Shown: positions 1 through 8,423, numbered from the stretch's first letter. The stretch is 41,293 nt of DNA from DATARH01 sp035309005 (GCA_035309005.1 DATGFP010000142.1:1-41293); one strand, 5' to 3'. Numbers and translations: made by a program. Notes: generated from the sequence alone by a model not told the origin.

Positions 1-218
1 AGGAGCAGCCGCGCACGGTGCGCATCGTCTCCTATGCCGCACCGGCGAGCGGCGGAGCCGAGCAGCTCAACGCCTTCCGCACCGCGCTTGACCGCGCCCA
101 GCTCGTCGCCGACGCGCTGAGCAGCGACGGAATTCCCAAGAGCAAGATCCAGACCGAGGCGTCGCCCGCGGGCGCCAGCGCGCCGCCGGGCCGGATCGAG
201 GTGCAGTTGATGCCGTGA
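1..218 (+). CDS. OmpA-family C-terminal domain protein (3' end only)
   Basis: This is the last 72 or so codons of a gene that begins before the window; the reading frame is open from base 3 and stops with TGA at 216-218. The fragment reads as the end of an OmpA-like peptidoglycan-binding domain: a strand (VRIVSYA), a helix rich in Ala, Arg and Leu (LDRAQLVADAL), a Gly-Ile-Pro turn followed by KIQTEA, and a final strand (RIEVQLMP). Such domains anchor outer-membrane or periplasmic proteins to peptidoglycan. A GTG at 18 is in frame but is very unlikely to be the true start, because the domain is already under way there. It ends 43 nt before the homoserine dehydrogenase gene. The family call rests only on this short C-terminal pattern. 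Confidence 0.5.
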   Translation, partial: EQPRTVRIVSYAAPASGGAEQLNAFRTALDRAQLVADALSSDGIPKSKIQTEASPAGASAPPGRIEVQLMP

Positions 219-261
219 TGGCAGCAGGGCTTTCCGGAGATGAAAATTTGGAGATAAGCGC

Positions 262-1554
262 GTGACTGGTCCGCTCAACATCGCGATCGCCGGGCTGGGT
301 ACGGTCGGCGCCGGCACCGTGCAGTTGCTGCAGCGCCAGGCCGAGCGGCTCACCGTGCGCGCTGGGCGGCAGCTCGTCGTCGCCGCCGTGTCGGCGCGCG
401 ACAAGGGCCGAGATCGCGGCGCCGATCTGTCGGCGGCGCGCTGGTACGATGATGCCGCGGCAATGGCCGCCGATCCCGCGATCGACGTTGTCGTCGAGCT
501 GATCGGCGGCGCCGAGGGGGTCGGCCGCCAGGTCGTCGAGACCGCGCTCGCGCACAATAAGCACGTCGTCACCGCCAACAAGGCACTGATGGCCGAGCAC
601 GGCACGGCGCTCGCCAAAACCGCCGAAGGCGCCGGTGTGGCGCTCGCCTTCGAGGCCGCGGTCGCCGGGGGCATACCGATCATCAAGACGCTGCGCGAAG
701 GGCTGGCCGGCAACCGGCTCTCCCGCGTCTACGGCATCCTCAACGGCACCACGAACTACATCCTGACGACGATGCGCGAGAGCGGCCGCGAATTCGCCGA
801 GGTGCTGGCCGAGGCGCAGCGGCTGGGCTATGCCGAGGCCGATCCGGGCTTCGACATCGACGGGGTCGACGCCTCGCATAAGCTGGCGATCCTCGCCAGC
901 GTCGCGTTCGGCCGGCCGGTCGATCTCGCCGGTGTTCATACCGAGGGCATTCGCCACGTCTCGCGGCTCGACATCGATTTCGCCGCGGAGCTCGGCTATC
1001 GCATCAAGCTCCTCGGCATCGCGCGGATCACCGAAAACGGCCTCGAGCAGCGCGTCCATCCCTGCATGGTCAAGCGCGAGACGCCGATCGCCGCGGTTGA
1101 GGGCGTGTTCAACGCGGTCGTCGCCGAGGGCGATTTCGTCGGCCGGGTGGTGCTCGAAGGCCGCGGCGCCGGGGCTTTTCCGACTGCTTCCTCGGTCGCC
1201 TCCGACCTCGTCGACATCGCCGCCGGGCGCCAGGTACCGACCTTCGGCGTGCCGGCCGCCGCGCTGAGCCAGCTGCCCGGCGCGGCGATGGAGCGCCACG
1301 AGGGCGCCTATTACATTCGCCTGATGGTGGTCGACCAGCCCGGCGTCATCGCCGACATTGCCGCCGCGCTGCGCGACGAGCAGGTCTCGCTGGAATCGAT
1401 GATCCAGCGCGGCCGCGCGCCGGGCGAAGCGGTGCCGGTGGTGCTCACGACGCACGTGACGCTCGAGGCGGCGATGCGCCGCGCGCTCGACCGCATCGCC
1501 GCGCAGGATACCGTGTTGGAACCGCCGCGGATGATCCGCATCGAAGATTTCTAA
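262..1554 (+). CDS. hom: homoserine dehydrogenase
   Basis: Reduces aspartate semialdehyde to homoserine with NAD(P)H, the branch point toward threonine and methionine. The 430-residue protein opens with a Rossmann dinucleotide-binding loop (GLGTVGAGT, about residues 11-19). The mid-region has the homoserine dehydrogenase hallmarks, including GILNGTTNYIL and the DIDGVDASHKLAIL segment that carries the catalytic Asp/Lys environment. Residues from about 350 form an ACT domain (YYIRLMVVDQPGVIADIA), the usual site of threonine feedback inhibition. The length is normal for the ACT-bearing bacterial form. The start is GTG at 262, preceded by GGAGAT about 6 nt upstream. It is followed after 21 nt by glpX, and then recJ, an order familiar in alphaproteobacteria. 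Confidence 0.96.
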   Translation: MTGPLNIAIAGLGTVGAGTVQLLQRQAERLTVRAGRQLVVAAVSARDKGRDRGADLSAARWYDDAAAMAADPAIDVVVELIGGAEGVGRQVVETALAHNKHVVTANKALMAEHGTALAKTAEGAGVALAFEAAVAGGIPIIKTLREGLAGNRLSRVYGILNGTTNYILTTMRESGREFAEVLAEAQRLGYAEADPGFDIDGVDASHKLAILASVAFGRPVDLAGVHTEGIRHVSRLDIDFAAELGYRIKLLGIARITENGLEQRVHPCMVKRETPIAAVEGVFNAVVAEGDFVGRVVLEGRGAGAFPTASSVASDLVDIAAGRQVPTFGVPAAALSQLPGAAMERHEGAYYIRLMVVDQPGVIADIAAALRDEQVSLESMIQRGRAPGEAVPVVLTTHVTLEAAMRRALDRIAAQDTVLEPPRMIRIEDF

Positions 1555-1575
1555 AACGAAACAAGGGAGGAAACG

Positions 1576-2565
1576 GTGCCCGAAATATCGCAGATGGATC
1601 GCAACCTCGCGCTGGAGGCGGTTCGCGTCACCGAACTGGCGGCGCTGTCAGCCTCGCGCCTGATGGGCCGCGGCGACGAGAAGGCGGCCGACCAGGCGGC
1701 GGTCGACGCGATGCGCCAGGCACTGAACGGCCTGGCGATCGAGGGCACCGTTGTCATCGGCGAGGGCGAGCGCGACGAGGCGCCGATGCTCTTTATCGGC
1801 GAGAAGGTCGGCACCGGGCACGGGCCCAAGATCGACATCGCATTGGATCCGCTCGAAGGCACCACGATCACCGCCAAGGGCGGCGGCAATGCGCTCGCGG
1901 TGCTGGCGATGGCCGACGACGGCGGCTTCCTCAACGCGCCCGACGTCTACATGGACAAGATCGCGGTCGGCGGCGGCCTGCCCGACGGCGTCGTCGATCT
2001 CGACGAGACGCCGGCCACCAATCTGAAAAACCTGGCGCGCGCCAAAAAGGCCGAGATCGCCGACCTCGTCGTCTGCATCCTCGACCGGCCGCGCCACGCC
2101 GAATTGATCGCCAATGTGCGCGAGGCCGGCGCGCGCATCATGCTGATCGGCGACGGCGATGTATCCGGCGTCATCGCGACCTCGGACCCGGAGACCGGCA
2201 TCGACATCTACATGGGCTCGGGCGGCGCCCCCGAGGGCGTGCTGGCGGCGGCGGCGCTGCGCGCGATCGGCGGCCAGATGCAGGGTAGGCTCCTCTTCCG
2301 CAACGACGACGAGCGCGGCCGGGCGCATCGCCTCGGCATCACCGACCTCAACCGCAAATACGGCCTCCTCGATTTGGCGCACGGCGACGTGATGTTCGCC
2401 GCGACCGGCGTCACCAATGGCAGCATGCTGAAGGGCGTGCGCCGCTTCCCGGGCGGGGCGCACACCCATTCGGTGGTGATGCGCTCGAAGACCGGCACGG
2501 TGCGCTACGTCGAAGCAAAGCACGACTTCACCCGCAAACAGCCCTTCGCCCCGCTCGGCCGCTGA
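1576..2565 (+). CDS. glpX: class II fructose-1,6-bisphosphatase
   Basis: Hydrolyses fructose-1,6-bisphosphate to fructose-6-phosphate in gluconeogenesis, using divalent metal. The 329-residue product has the GlpX-type metal and phosphate signatures: GEGERDEAPML (about residues 62-72) and DPLEGTT (91-97), followed by GGGNALAVLA. The length matches the family (about 320-340). The start is GTG at 1576 with a strong AGGGAGG Shine-Dalgarno about 6 nt upstream. It lies 21 nt after hom and is probably cotranscribed. Together with pckA further along the window it gives two committed gluconeogenic steps. Confidence 0.96.
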   Translation: MPEISQMDRNLALEAVRVTELAALSASRLMGRGDEKAADQAAVDAMRQALNGLAIEGTVVIGEGERDEAPMLFIGEKVGTGHGPKIDIALDPLEGTTITAKGGGNALAVLAMADDGGFLNAPDVYMDKIAVGGGLPDGVVDLDETPATNLKNLARAKKAEIADLVVCILDRPRHAELIANVREAGARIMLIGDGDVSGVIATSDPETGIDIYMGSGGAPEGVLAAAALRAIGGQMQGRLLFRNDDERGRAHRLGITDLNRKYGLLDLAHGDVMFAATGVTNGSMLKGVRRFPGGAHTHSVVMRSKTGTVRYVEAKHDFTRKQPFAPLGR

Positions 2566-2602
2566 ACCCGCCGGTTGGCGATTCCGCGGTTGCGATCGCC
2601 TC

Positions 2603-2686
2603 TCGTCACTCCCGAGAACGCGCGGAATCCAGGGATCGCGGGGTCGCGGCCGTGACCCTGGACCCCCGCTTTCGCGGGGGTGACGA
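2603..2686. repeat. intergenic palindromic repeat (CCCGC/GCGGG family)
   Basis: Two diverged inverted arms face each other: 2603-2634 (TCGTCACTCCCG...ATCCAGGG) and 2656-2686 (CCCTGGACCCCCG...GTGACGA). The right arm contains its own perfect hairpin (CCCCCGC TTTC GCGGGGG). This matches the well-known type of dispersed alphaproteobacterial element that reads 'cccgctttcgcggg...tgacga'. It fills most of the glpX-recJ gap and could form a hairpin in the transcript. It also rules out the more upstream GTG start for recJ. Confidence 0.7.
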
Positions 2687-2711
2687 TAGGGCCGTGGGGG
2701 ACCCTCAATCA

Positions 2712-4493
2712 TTGGCGTTTCTCGGCGTCCAGCGCTCGGCGTGCGGCCGGCGGTGGCGCGCCCGGGGCGAGGCCGGCGACGAAGCGGCGCTGATGTCGCA
2801 GCGGCTGGGGCTGCCGGAAATCATCGGCCGCCTCTTGGCGCAGCGTGGCATCGGGCTGGCCGAAGCGCCGCAATTCCTAGCGCCGCGGCTGCGCGACCAG
2901 CTGCCGGACCCGGCGCAGCTGCGCGACATGGCGCCGGCGGTCGCGCGCCTGGTGCGGGCGGTCTGCGACCGCGAGAAGATTGTCGTGTTCGGCGATTACG
3001 ACGTCGACGGCGCGACCTCGGCGGCGCTGCTGTTGCGCTTTTTCGCGGCGGTCGGCGGCGATGCCGAGGTTTATGTGCCGGACCGGCTGCGCGAAGGCTA
3101 CGGCCCCAACGCGCCGGCGCTGCTGCGCCTCAAGGCGGCGGGCGCCGGGGTCGTCATTACGGTGGATTGCGGCGCGACCGCGCACGAGCCGCTGGCCGCC
3201 GCCGCCGCGGCCGGGCTCGACGTCATCGTCGTCGATCATCACGTCACGGAGCCGCTGCTGCCGCCGGCGCTCGCGCTTATCAACCCCAACCGGCTCGACG
3301 ACGAAAGCCCGCACGGCGCGCTGGCGGCGGTCGGGGTCGCCTTCCTCATGGTCGTCGCGCTCAACCGTGCGTTGCGCGAGGCCGGCCGATATGGCGGCGG
3401 GCGGGCCGAGCCCGATTTATTGCAATGGCTCGACCTGGTGGCGCTCGGCACGGTGTGCGATGTGGTGCCGCTGACTGGGGTCAACCGCGCGCTCGTCGCG
3501 CAGGGCATCAAGGTGGCGCGCGGCCTGGCAAATCCGGGCTTGCGCGCGCTGGCGGCGGCGGGCGGAGTGAGTTCGCCGCTCGATGCTTACCACCTCGGCT
3601 TTGTGCTGGGGCCCCGGGTCAATGCCGGCGGCCGGGTCGGCGCCGCCGATCTGGGGGCGCGGCTGCTCGCCACCGACGACCCGGCGCTCGCCGCCGAACT
3701 GGCGGCCAGGCTCGACGGCTACAACAGCGAGCGCCGCGCGATCGAGGCGCAGACCCTGGCGGCGGCGATCGCGGCGGTCGAGGCCGGGCCGCAATCGCCG
3801 GCGCTGGTGTTCGCCGCCGCCGAGGGCTGGCATCCCGGGGTCATCGGCATCGTCGCGGCGCGGCTGCGGGAGCGTTACGAGCGGCCGGCCTGCGTCGTCG
3901 CGCTCGATCGATCGGCGCCGGGCGGCATCGGGCGGGGCTCGGGCCGCTCGGTGCCGGGGGTGGCGCTGGGACCGGCGGTGATCGCGGCACGCCAAGCCGG
4001 CCTTCTCGTCAATGGCGGCGGGCACGCGATGGCGGCCGGCTTTACGGTCGCCGCCGAGCGGCTCGACGCGTTGCGCCAATTCCTCGCCGAACGGCTCGGC
4101 GACGGGCGGGGCGGCGAGCGCCTGGTGCCCGAGCTGGCGATCGACGGCGCGCTGGCGGCGGCGGGCGCCTGCGCCGGCCTCATCGACCATCTCGACGCGC
4201 TGGCGCCCTACGGCGCCGCCAACCCCGAGCCGCGCTTCGCCTTTCCCGGGTTGCAGGTGGTGCATGTCGAACCGGTCGGGACCGGTCACCTGCGCCTGTC
4301 GCTCGCCGATCCGCTCGGCGCGGCGCGGCTGAAGGCAATCGCCTTTCGCGCCGCCGAAAGCCCGCTCGGCGAATTTCTCGCCGCCGCGCGCGGCCGTGCG
4401 GTGCATGTCGCCGGTCATCTGCGGCGCGACAGCTACCGCGGCGGCGACGCGGTGCAGCTGGTGATCGACGACGCCGCCGCTGCCGAAAGCTGA
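2712..4493 (+). CDS. recJ: single-stranded-DNA-specific exonuclease RecJ
   Basis: 5'-3' single-strand DNA exonuclease of the DHH phosphoesterase family, used in recombination and mismatch or base-excision repair. Seen directly: the FGDYDVDG metal motif, TVDCGA, the DHH motif in VIVVDHHVTEP, and the DHHA1 signature NGGGHAMAAGF near residue 450, then a C-terminal OB-like region. At about 593 residues the length is normal. The N-terminal FLGVQRSACGRRW block is typical of alphaproteobacterial RecJ and must be included. I prefer TTG at 2712, which has GGGGGA about 10 nt upstream; GTG at 2694 is an alternative, and GTG at 2652 lies inside the palindromic repeat. It is the third gene of the hom-glpX-recJ block. 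Confidence 0.93.
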   Translation: MAFLGVQRSACGRRWRARGEAGDEAALMSQRLGLPEIIGRLLAQRGIGLAEAPQFLAPRLRDQLPDPAQLRDMAPAVARLVRAVCDREKIVVFGDYDVDGATSAALLLRFFAAVGGDAEVYVPDRLREGYGPNAPALLRLKAAGAGVVITVDCGATAHEPLAAAAAAGLDVIVVDHHVTEPLLPPALALINPNRLDDESPHGALAAVGVAFLMVVALNRALREAGRYGGGRAEPDLLQWLDLVALGTVCDVVPLTGVNRALVAQGIKVARGLANPGLRALAAAGGVSSPLDAYHLGFVLGPRVNAGGRVGAADLGARLLATDDPALAAELAARLDGYNSERRAIEAQTLAAAIAAVEAGPQSPALVFAAAEGWHPGVIGIVAARLRERYERPACVVALDRSAPGGIGRGSGRSVPGVALGPAVIAARQAGLLVNGGGHAMAAGFTVAAERLDALRQFLAERLGDGRGGERLVPELAIDGALAAAGACAGLIDHLDALAPYGAANPEPRFAFPGLQVVHVEPVGTGHLRLSLADPLGAARLKAIAFRAAESPLGEFLAAARGRAVHVAGHLRRDSYRGGDAVQLVIDDAAAAES

Positions 4494-4498
4494 GCGCG

Positions 4499-4918
4499 CT
4501 ACAGCAGGCTGCGGATATGCGCGGCGAGTGCCGCGATACGGGCGGGATCGCCGGGCTTGGCCCGCCAGTTTATCGCGAGCCGGTCGTTGGTGCGGCGCGG
4601 GAACACGTGGAAATGGAAATGCCCGACCGACTGGCCGGCGCCCGGACCGTTGGACTGGATCAGGTTGAGGCCCTCCGGCTTTACCGCCTGGTTCACCGCC
4701 CGCGCGACTTTCGCCGTCGTGCGCGCGACCGCGGCGATCGCCTCGGGCGGGATGTCGAAGACACTCGCGTGGTGCGCCTTGGGGATCACCAGGCAATGGC
4801 CGTCATGCACCGGGTTGACGTCCATGAAGGCGAGCGTCCTGGCGTCTTCGAAGAGCTTGAAAGACGGCACCGCGCCGGCCACGATCTTGCAGAAGATGCA
4901 GTCGGAATCTGCAGCCAT
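4499..4918 (-). CDS. HIT family nucleotide hydrolase (HinT-like)
   Basis: A histidine-triad protein of 139 residues. This family hydrolyses nucleoside phosphoramidates or dinucleoside polyphosphates. The active-site triad is visible as H100-F-H102-F-H104-V-F, and a CxxC (C7, C10), a possible zinc ligand pair, opens the protein as CIFCKI. The start ATG at 4918 has AGGAGC about 6 nt upstream on the minus strand. It converges on recJ with only 5 nt between the stops and diverges from the nicotinamidase gene. The exact substrate cannot be told from the sequence. Confidence 0.93.
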   Translation of the reverse strand: MAADSDCIFCKIVAGAVPSFKLFEDARTLAFMDVNPVHDGHCLVIPKAHHASVFDIPPEAIAAVARTTAKVARAVNQAVKPEGLNLIQSNGPGAGQSVGHFHFHVFPRRTNDRLAINWRAKPGDPARIAALAAHIRSLL

Positions 4919-4946
4919 CGGATGCTCCTGGCGGCGGTCGTCTGGT

Positions 4947-4952
4947 GTTATA
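4947..4952 (-). promoter_or_regulatory. possible -10 element for the HIT gene
   Basis: In the 92-nt gap between the divergent HIT and nicotinamidase genes, the minus strand reads TATAAC about 30 nt before the HIT start. No convincing -35 sits at the right distance, so this is only a candidate. Confidence 0.25.
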
Positions 4953-5010
4953 CGCCGTCGCCGCCGGGCCAGCCAGCGCCGCGGCGGCGCTCAGCAGCGG
5001 AGGACGCGGG

Positions 5011-5625
5011 ATGAACGGCTCGGCCGACGAACGCGCGGTCTTGATCGTCGTCGATGCGCAGCGCGATTTCTGCCCGGGCGGGGCGCTCGCGGTGCCAGAG
5101 GGAGACGCGATCATGCCGGCGATCAACCGGCTGGCGCGGCAATTCCGCCATGTGATCCTGACGCAGGACTGGCACCCGCCGGATCACGCCTCGTTCGCCA
5201 GCGCCCATCCCGGCCGCCAACCGTTCGACACGATCGAATTGGGTTACGGTCCACAGATTCTGTGGCCCGACCACTGCGTGCAAGGCAGCGAGGGCGCCGC
5301 GTTCCATCCGGCGCTCGACACCTCGCGGGTCGAGCTGGTGATCCGCAAGGGCTTTCGCGCCGCGATCGACTCCTATTCGGCGTTTCGCGAGAACGATCGC
5401 AAGACCCCGACCGGGCTCGCCGGCTACCTGCGCGAGCGCGGTTTCGAGCGGGTGACCTTGTGCGGCCTGGCAACCGATGTCTGCGTGTTCTTTTCGGCGA
5501 TCGACGCGCGCGCAGCCGGGTTCGCGACCTCGGTCGTGCTCGAAGCAAGCGGTGCCATCGACCGCGACGGCTCCCTGGCGCGCGCCCTCACCGCGATGCG
5601 CGAAGCCGGCGTCGCGGTCCTCTGA
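5011..5625 (+). CDS. pncA: nicotinamidase
   Basis: Deamidates nicotinamide to nicotinate for NAD salvage. The 204-residue protein has the cysteine-hydrolase triad of the PncA family: D15 in VVDAQRDFCPGG, K113 in RKGF, and C158 in GLATDVCV. It also has metal ligands D53 and H55 in TQDWHPPDHASF and H88 in WPDHCVQG; the spacing nearly matches the E. coli enzyme. The frame is open upstream to 4945, but ATG at 5011 has a clear GGAGGA site about 7 nt before it and gives the normal length, so I use it. It is divergent from the HIT gene and followed after 42 nt by a small membrane protein. Confidence 0.95.
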   Translation: MNGSADERAVLIVVDAQRDFCPGGALAVPEGDAIMPAINRLARQFRHVILTQDWHPPDHASFASAHPGRQPFDTIELGYGPQILWPDHCVQGSEGAAFHPALDTSRVELVIRKGFRAAIDSYSAFRENDRKTPTGLAGYLRERGFERVTLCGLATDVCVFFSAIDARAAGFATSVVLEASGAIDRDGSLARALTAMREAGVAVL

Positions 5626-5646
5626 TTTGGCCCCCGCCGCCGCGCC

Positions 5647-5652
5647 GATAAT
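5647..5652 (+). promoter_or_regulatory. possible -10 element before the small coiled-coil protein
   Basis: GATAAT (5 of 6 to TATAAT) lies 15 nt before the ATG at 5668. A TTGGCC at 5627-5632 is closer than ideal (14 nt). If used, the transcript would have almost no leader. Weak candidate. Confidence 0.25.
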
Positions 5653-5667
5653 GCTAGGCTCGGCGCC

Positions 5668-5943
5668 ATGACGACGATGGTCGCCGAACTCTACGACGCG
5701 CTGATCGCCGCCGGCTCGCCCGAGGACAAGGCGCGCAAGGCCGCCGAGGCGATGGCCGGGTTCGACGTCTATGAGCAGCGCTTCGTCCGCGTCGAGGCCG
5801 ACATCGCCGAAGTTAAGCGCGATGTCGCCGGGCTGAAACAGGACATGACCGAGGTCAAGCGCGACCTCTTCCTGCTCAAATGGACGATGGGCTTCCTGCT
5901 CGCCTTCCAGGTCGCGATCTTTATCAAGCTGTTCTTGCACTGA
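5668..5943 (+). CDS. small coiled-coil protein with C-terminal membrane anchor
   Basis: A 91-residue protein in three parts. Residues 1-35 look helical and are rich in Ala. Residues about 38-70 form a heptad-like coiled coil (VEADIAEVKRDVAGL followed by KQDMTEVKRDL). Residues about 71-90 form one hydrophobic membrane segment (WTMGFLLAFQVAIFIKLFL). The layout resembles DUF1640/CCDC90-like small proteins common in alphaproteobacteria, whose role in bacteria is not established. The start ATG at 5668 is the first in frame. There is no clear Shine-Dalgarno, and a -10-like GATAAT sits just upstream. It is placed between pncA and the acyl-CoA dehydrogenase without an obvious functional link. Confidence 0.75.
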   Translation: MTTMVAELYDALIAAGSPEDKARKAAEAMAGFDVYEQRFVRVEADIAEVKRDVAGLKQDMTEVKRDLFLLKWTMGFLLAFQVAIFIKLFLH

Positions 5944-5986
5944 GCGCGGCGCGGCAACGGCTCCAGAAAATCACGAGGGGAGCGGG

Positions 5987-7189
5987 ATGGATTTCGAGGC
6001 TTCGGACAAGGTGAAGCGTCTCTCGGCGCAGGTGCAGGGCTTCATGGAGCGCGAGGTCTACCCGGCCGAGGCGGTGTTCGAGCGGCAGATGGCCGACGCG
6101 CCGGACCGCTGGCAGGTGCCGCCGGTGATGGAGGAACTGAAGGCGAAGGCGAAGGCCGCCGGGCTGTGGAACCTGTTCCTGCCGGAATCGGAATTGGGCG
6201 CCGGGCTCAGCAACCTCGAATACGCGCCCTTGTGCGAGATCATGGGGCGCTCGCCGATCGCGCCGGAAGCCTTCAACTGCTCGGCGCCCGACACCGGAAA
6301 CATGGAAACCTTGGTGCGCTATGCGACGCCGGCGCAGCAGGAGCGCTGGCTGAAGCCGCTCCTCGCGGGCGAGATCCGCTCGGCCTTCGCGATGACCGAG
6401 CCCGCCGTCGCCTCCTCCGACGCCACCAACATCGAAGCGCGCATCACCCGCGAGGGCAATTCGAGTTACGTCATCAACGCCCGGAAATGGTGGACTAGCG
6501 GTGCGATGGACCCGCGCTGCAAGATCTTCATCCTGATGGGCAAGACCGACCCGCAAGCCCCGCGCCACCAGCAGCAATCGATGATCCTGGTGCCGCGCGA
6601 CACGCCGGGGGTGCGTATCGTGCGTCCGCTCACCGTCTTCGGCTACGACGATGCGCCGCACGGCCATGCCGAAGTTGAGTTCAAGGACGTCCGCGTGCCG
6701 GTCGAGAACATTCTTCTGGGCGAGGGGCGCGGTTTCGAGATCGCGCAGGGAAGGCTCGGGCCGGGGCGCATCCACCATTGCATGCGGATGATCGGGCTGG
6801 CTGAGCGCTGTCTCGAAGCGATGGTGGCGCGCGTGAAAAGCCGGGTCGCGTTCGGCCGGCCCTTGGCCGACCAGGGCGTCATCCGCGAATGGATCGCCGA
6901 TTCGCGCATGGAGATCGAGCAGGCGCGCCTCCTGACGCTGAAGGCCGCCGCGATGATGGACACGGTCGGCAACAAGGCGGCGCAGGCCGAGATCGCGATG
7001 ATCAAGGTGGTGGCGCCGAAGATGCTCTTGGCGGTCATCGACCGCGCGATCCAGGCGCATGGCGGCGCCGGCGTCTCGGGCGATTTCGGCCTCGCCTACG
7101 CCTGGGCGCGCTCGCGCGTCATGCGCATCGTCGACGGCCCCGACGAGGTCCACAAGCGCGCCGTGGCGCGGGTGGAACTGCGCAAATGA
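5987..7189 (+). CDS. acyl-CoA dehydrogenase family protein (ACAD10/11-like)
   Basis: A flavin-dependent acyl-CoA dehydrogenase of 400 residues, the usual length. Visible family blocks are the flavin-contact region FAMTEPAVASSDATNI (about residues 134-149), the INARKWWTSGA strand, and the helical C-terminal domain with VAFGRPLADQG, QAHGGAGVSGDFGLA and a DGPDEVHKRAVAR ending. ATG at 5987 follows GAGGGGAG at a good distance. The next genes are an APH-fold kinase and a HAD hydrolase. ACAD plus APH is the domain pairing of ACAD10/ACAD11, which act on hydroxylated acyl-CoAs by phosphorylation and elimination. That context suggests an ACAD11-type substrate rather than ordinary beta-oxidation, but this is inference. 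Confidence 0.92.
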   Translation: MDFEASDKVKRLSAQVQGFMEREVYPAEAVFERQMADAPDRWQVPPVMEELKAKAKAAGLWNLFLPESELGAGLSNLEYAPLCEIMGRSPIAPEAFNCSAPDTGNMETLVRYATPAQQERWLKPLLAGEIRSAFAMTEPAVASSDATNIEARITREGNSSYVINARKWWTSGAMDPRCKIFILMGKTDPQAPRHQQQSMILVPRDTPGVRIVRPLTVFGYDDAPHGHAEVEFKDVRVPVENILLGEGRGFEIAQGRLGPGRIHHCMRMIGLAERCLEAMVARVKSRVAFGRPLADQGVIREWIADSRMEIEQARLLTLKAAAMMDTVGNKAAQAEIAMIKVVAPKMLLAVIDRAIQAHGGAGVSGDFGLAYAWARSRVMRIVDGPDEVHKRAVARVELRK

Positions 7190-7212
7190 AGTTGGATCGG
7201 CTTCCGCGCGTC

Positions 7213-7320
7213 GTTCGAGACGCGTGCCGTTGGCACGCTCCTCACGATGACGGGATGTTGTTTATGCCTTCAACGACCACCGCCATGGTGAGGAGCCATG
7301 CGGAGAATGGCGTCTCGAAC
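7213..7320. repeat. long palindromic intergenic repeat (TTCGAGACGC family)
   Basis: Inverted arms at 7213-7249 (GTTCGAGACGC...CTCCTCACGATG) and 7284-7320 (CATGGTGAGGAG...GCGTCTCGAAC). The left arm holds an inner hairpin CGTGCC-GTT-GGCACG at 7223-7237. It resembles a dispersed element often found between alphaproteobacterial genes. It occupies the gap between the ACAD and kinase genes and could fold as a large hairpin between the two cistrons. Confidence 0.75.
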
Positions 7321-7334
7321 CACGCAGGGCGCTG

Positions 7335-8414
7335 ATGCAGCGGTCCCTTGAGGCGGCCGAACTGATCGAGGAACGACCGGACGAGCGTCTCGATGCGACC
7401 CGGCTCGAACCCTATCTGCGCGCGCATCTGCCGGGCGCCGAGGGTGAGCTGTCGGTGCGTCAGTTCGGCGGCGGCAAGGCCAACCTGACTTACCTAGCGC
7501 GGTTCGGCGAAAACGAGTTCGTGTTGCGGCGGCCACCCTTGGGGCCGATCCCGCCCGGCGCGCACGACATGCGGCGGGAACATCGCGTGCTGTCGGTACT
7601 GCATCGGCGCTTTCCACTTGCCCCGCGCAGCCTCCTCTTGTGCGAGGACGAGAGCGTCATCGGCGCCATTTTCATCGTTGAGGAGCGGCGCCACGGGTTT
7701 GTCATCCGCGACGACATCCCGCCCGAATTCGCCGGCCGGCCCGAGCTCAACCGGCGGATCGGCGAGGCGCTGGTCGACGCGCTCGCCGATCTGCACCTGG
7801 TGCCGCCGGGCGAAGTGGGGCTCGGCGATCTCGGCCGGCCGGAGGGCTATGTCGCGCGCCAGCTCGAAGGCTGGACCCGGCGCTGGGACGCCGCGCAGGG
7901 CGGCGAAGAGGCCGAACGCGCCGCGGCGGCAATGGCGCCGGTGCTCGACTGGCTCGGCCGGCATCTGCCGGAGTCCGGCGGCGCGGCGCTGCTGCACAAC
8001 GACTACCGGCTCGACAATTGCCTGTTGGACAGCGCCGACCCCGGCCGCATCGCGGCGGTGCTCGACTGGGACATGTGCACCCAGGGCGATCCCTTGGCCG
8101 ATCTCGGCTACGTCCTCAACTACTGGGTCGAGCCTTGTGACGACCCGGCGTGGCGCGAAATCGCCGCGATGCCGACCTGGCGCGACGGGTTTCCGAGCCG
8201 CGCCGAAGCGACCCGGCGCTACGCCGCGCGCACCGGGTTCGACGTGTCGGCAATTGGCTGGCATCAGGTCTTCGCGGCCTTCAAGCTCGCGGTCATCATC
8301 CAGCAGATCTATATCCGCTACGTGCGCGGCCAGACCCAGGACCAGCGCTTCCGCTATTATTACCGCCGCGTCCGCGGCCTCGCCGACAAGGCACGCGCGG
8401 CGGCGGGATTGTAG
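7335..8414 (+). CDS. phosphotransferase family protein, APH fold (ACAD10/11-type kinase)
   Basis: A 359-residue kinase-like protein of the aminoglycoside phosphotransferase fold. The N-lobe has QFGGGKANLTYL, typical of the ACAD10/11 kinase group. The catalytic loop is HNDYRLDN (H221-N222-D223 onward; the family often has HGD), and the metal-binding motif is VLDWDMCTQGDPLADLGY. There is no sign that it acts on antibiotics. Its partnership with the preceding acyl-CoA dehydrogenase argues for phosphorylating a hydroxyacyl-CoA or related acid. The start ATG at 7335 has only a weak AGGG upstream and lies just after a palindromic repeat. Confidence 0.9.
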   Translation: MQRSLEAAELIEERPDERLDATRLEPYLRAHLPGAEGELSVRQFGGGKANLTYLARFGENEFVLRRPPLGPIPPGAHDMRREHRVLSVLHRRFPLAPRSLLLCEDESVIGAIFIVEERRHGFVIRDDIPPEFAGRPELNRRIGEALVDALADLHLVPPGEVGLGDLGRPEGYVARQLEGWTRRWDAAQGGEEAERAAAAMAPVLDWLGRHLPESGGAALLHNDYRLDNCLLDSADPGRIAAVLDWDMCTQGDPLADLGYVLNYWVEPCDDPAWREIAAMPTWRDGFPSRAEATRRYAARTGFDVSAIGWHQVFAAFKLAVIIQQIYIRYVRGQTQDQRFRYYYRRVRGLADKARAAAGL

Positions 8415-8423
8415 CCGCCGATC

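Noticed and set aside
2741..5014. 757-codon plus-strand frame overlapping recJ and the HIT gene
   Set aside because: Runs out of frame across recJ and antisense to the HIT gene; extremely Arg/Ala-rich, a by-product of high GC content.
7335..8414. Aminoglycoside resistance kinase
   Set aside because: The fold is APH, but the N-lobe motif and the neighbouring acyl-CoA dehydrogenase match the ACAD10/11 kinase group; nothing points to antibiotics.
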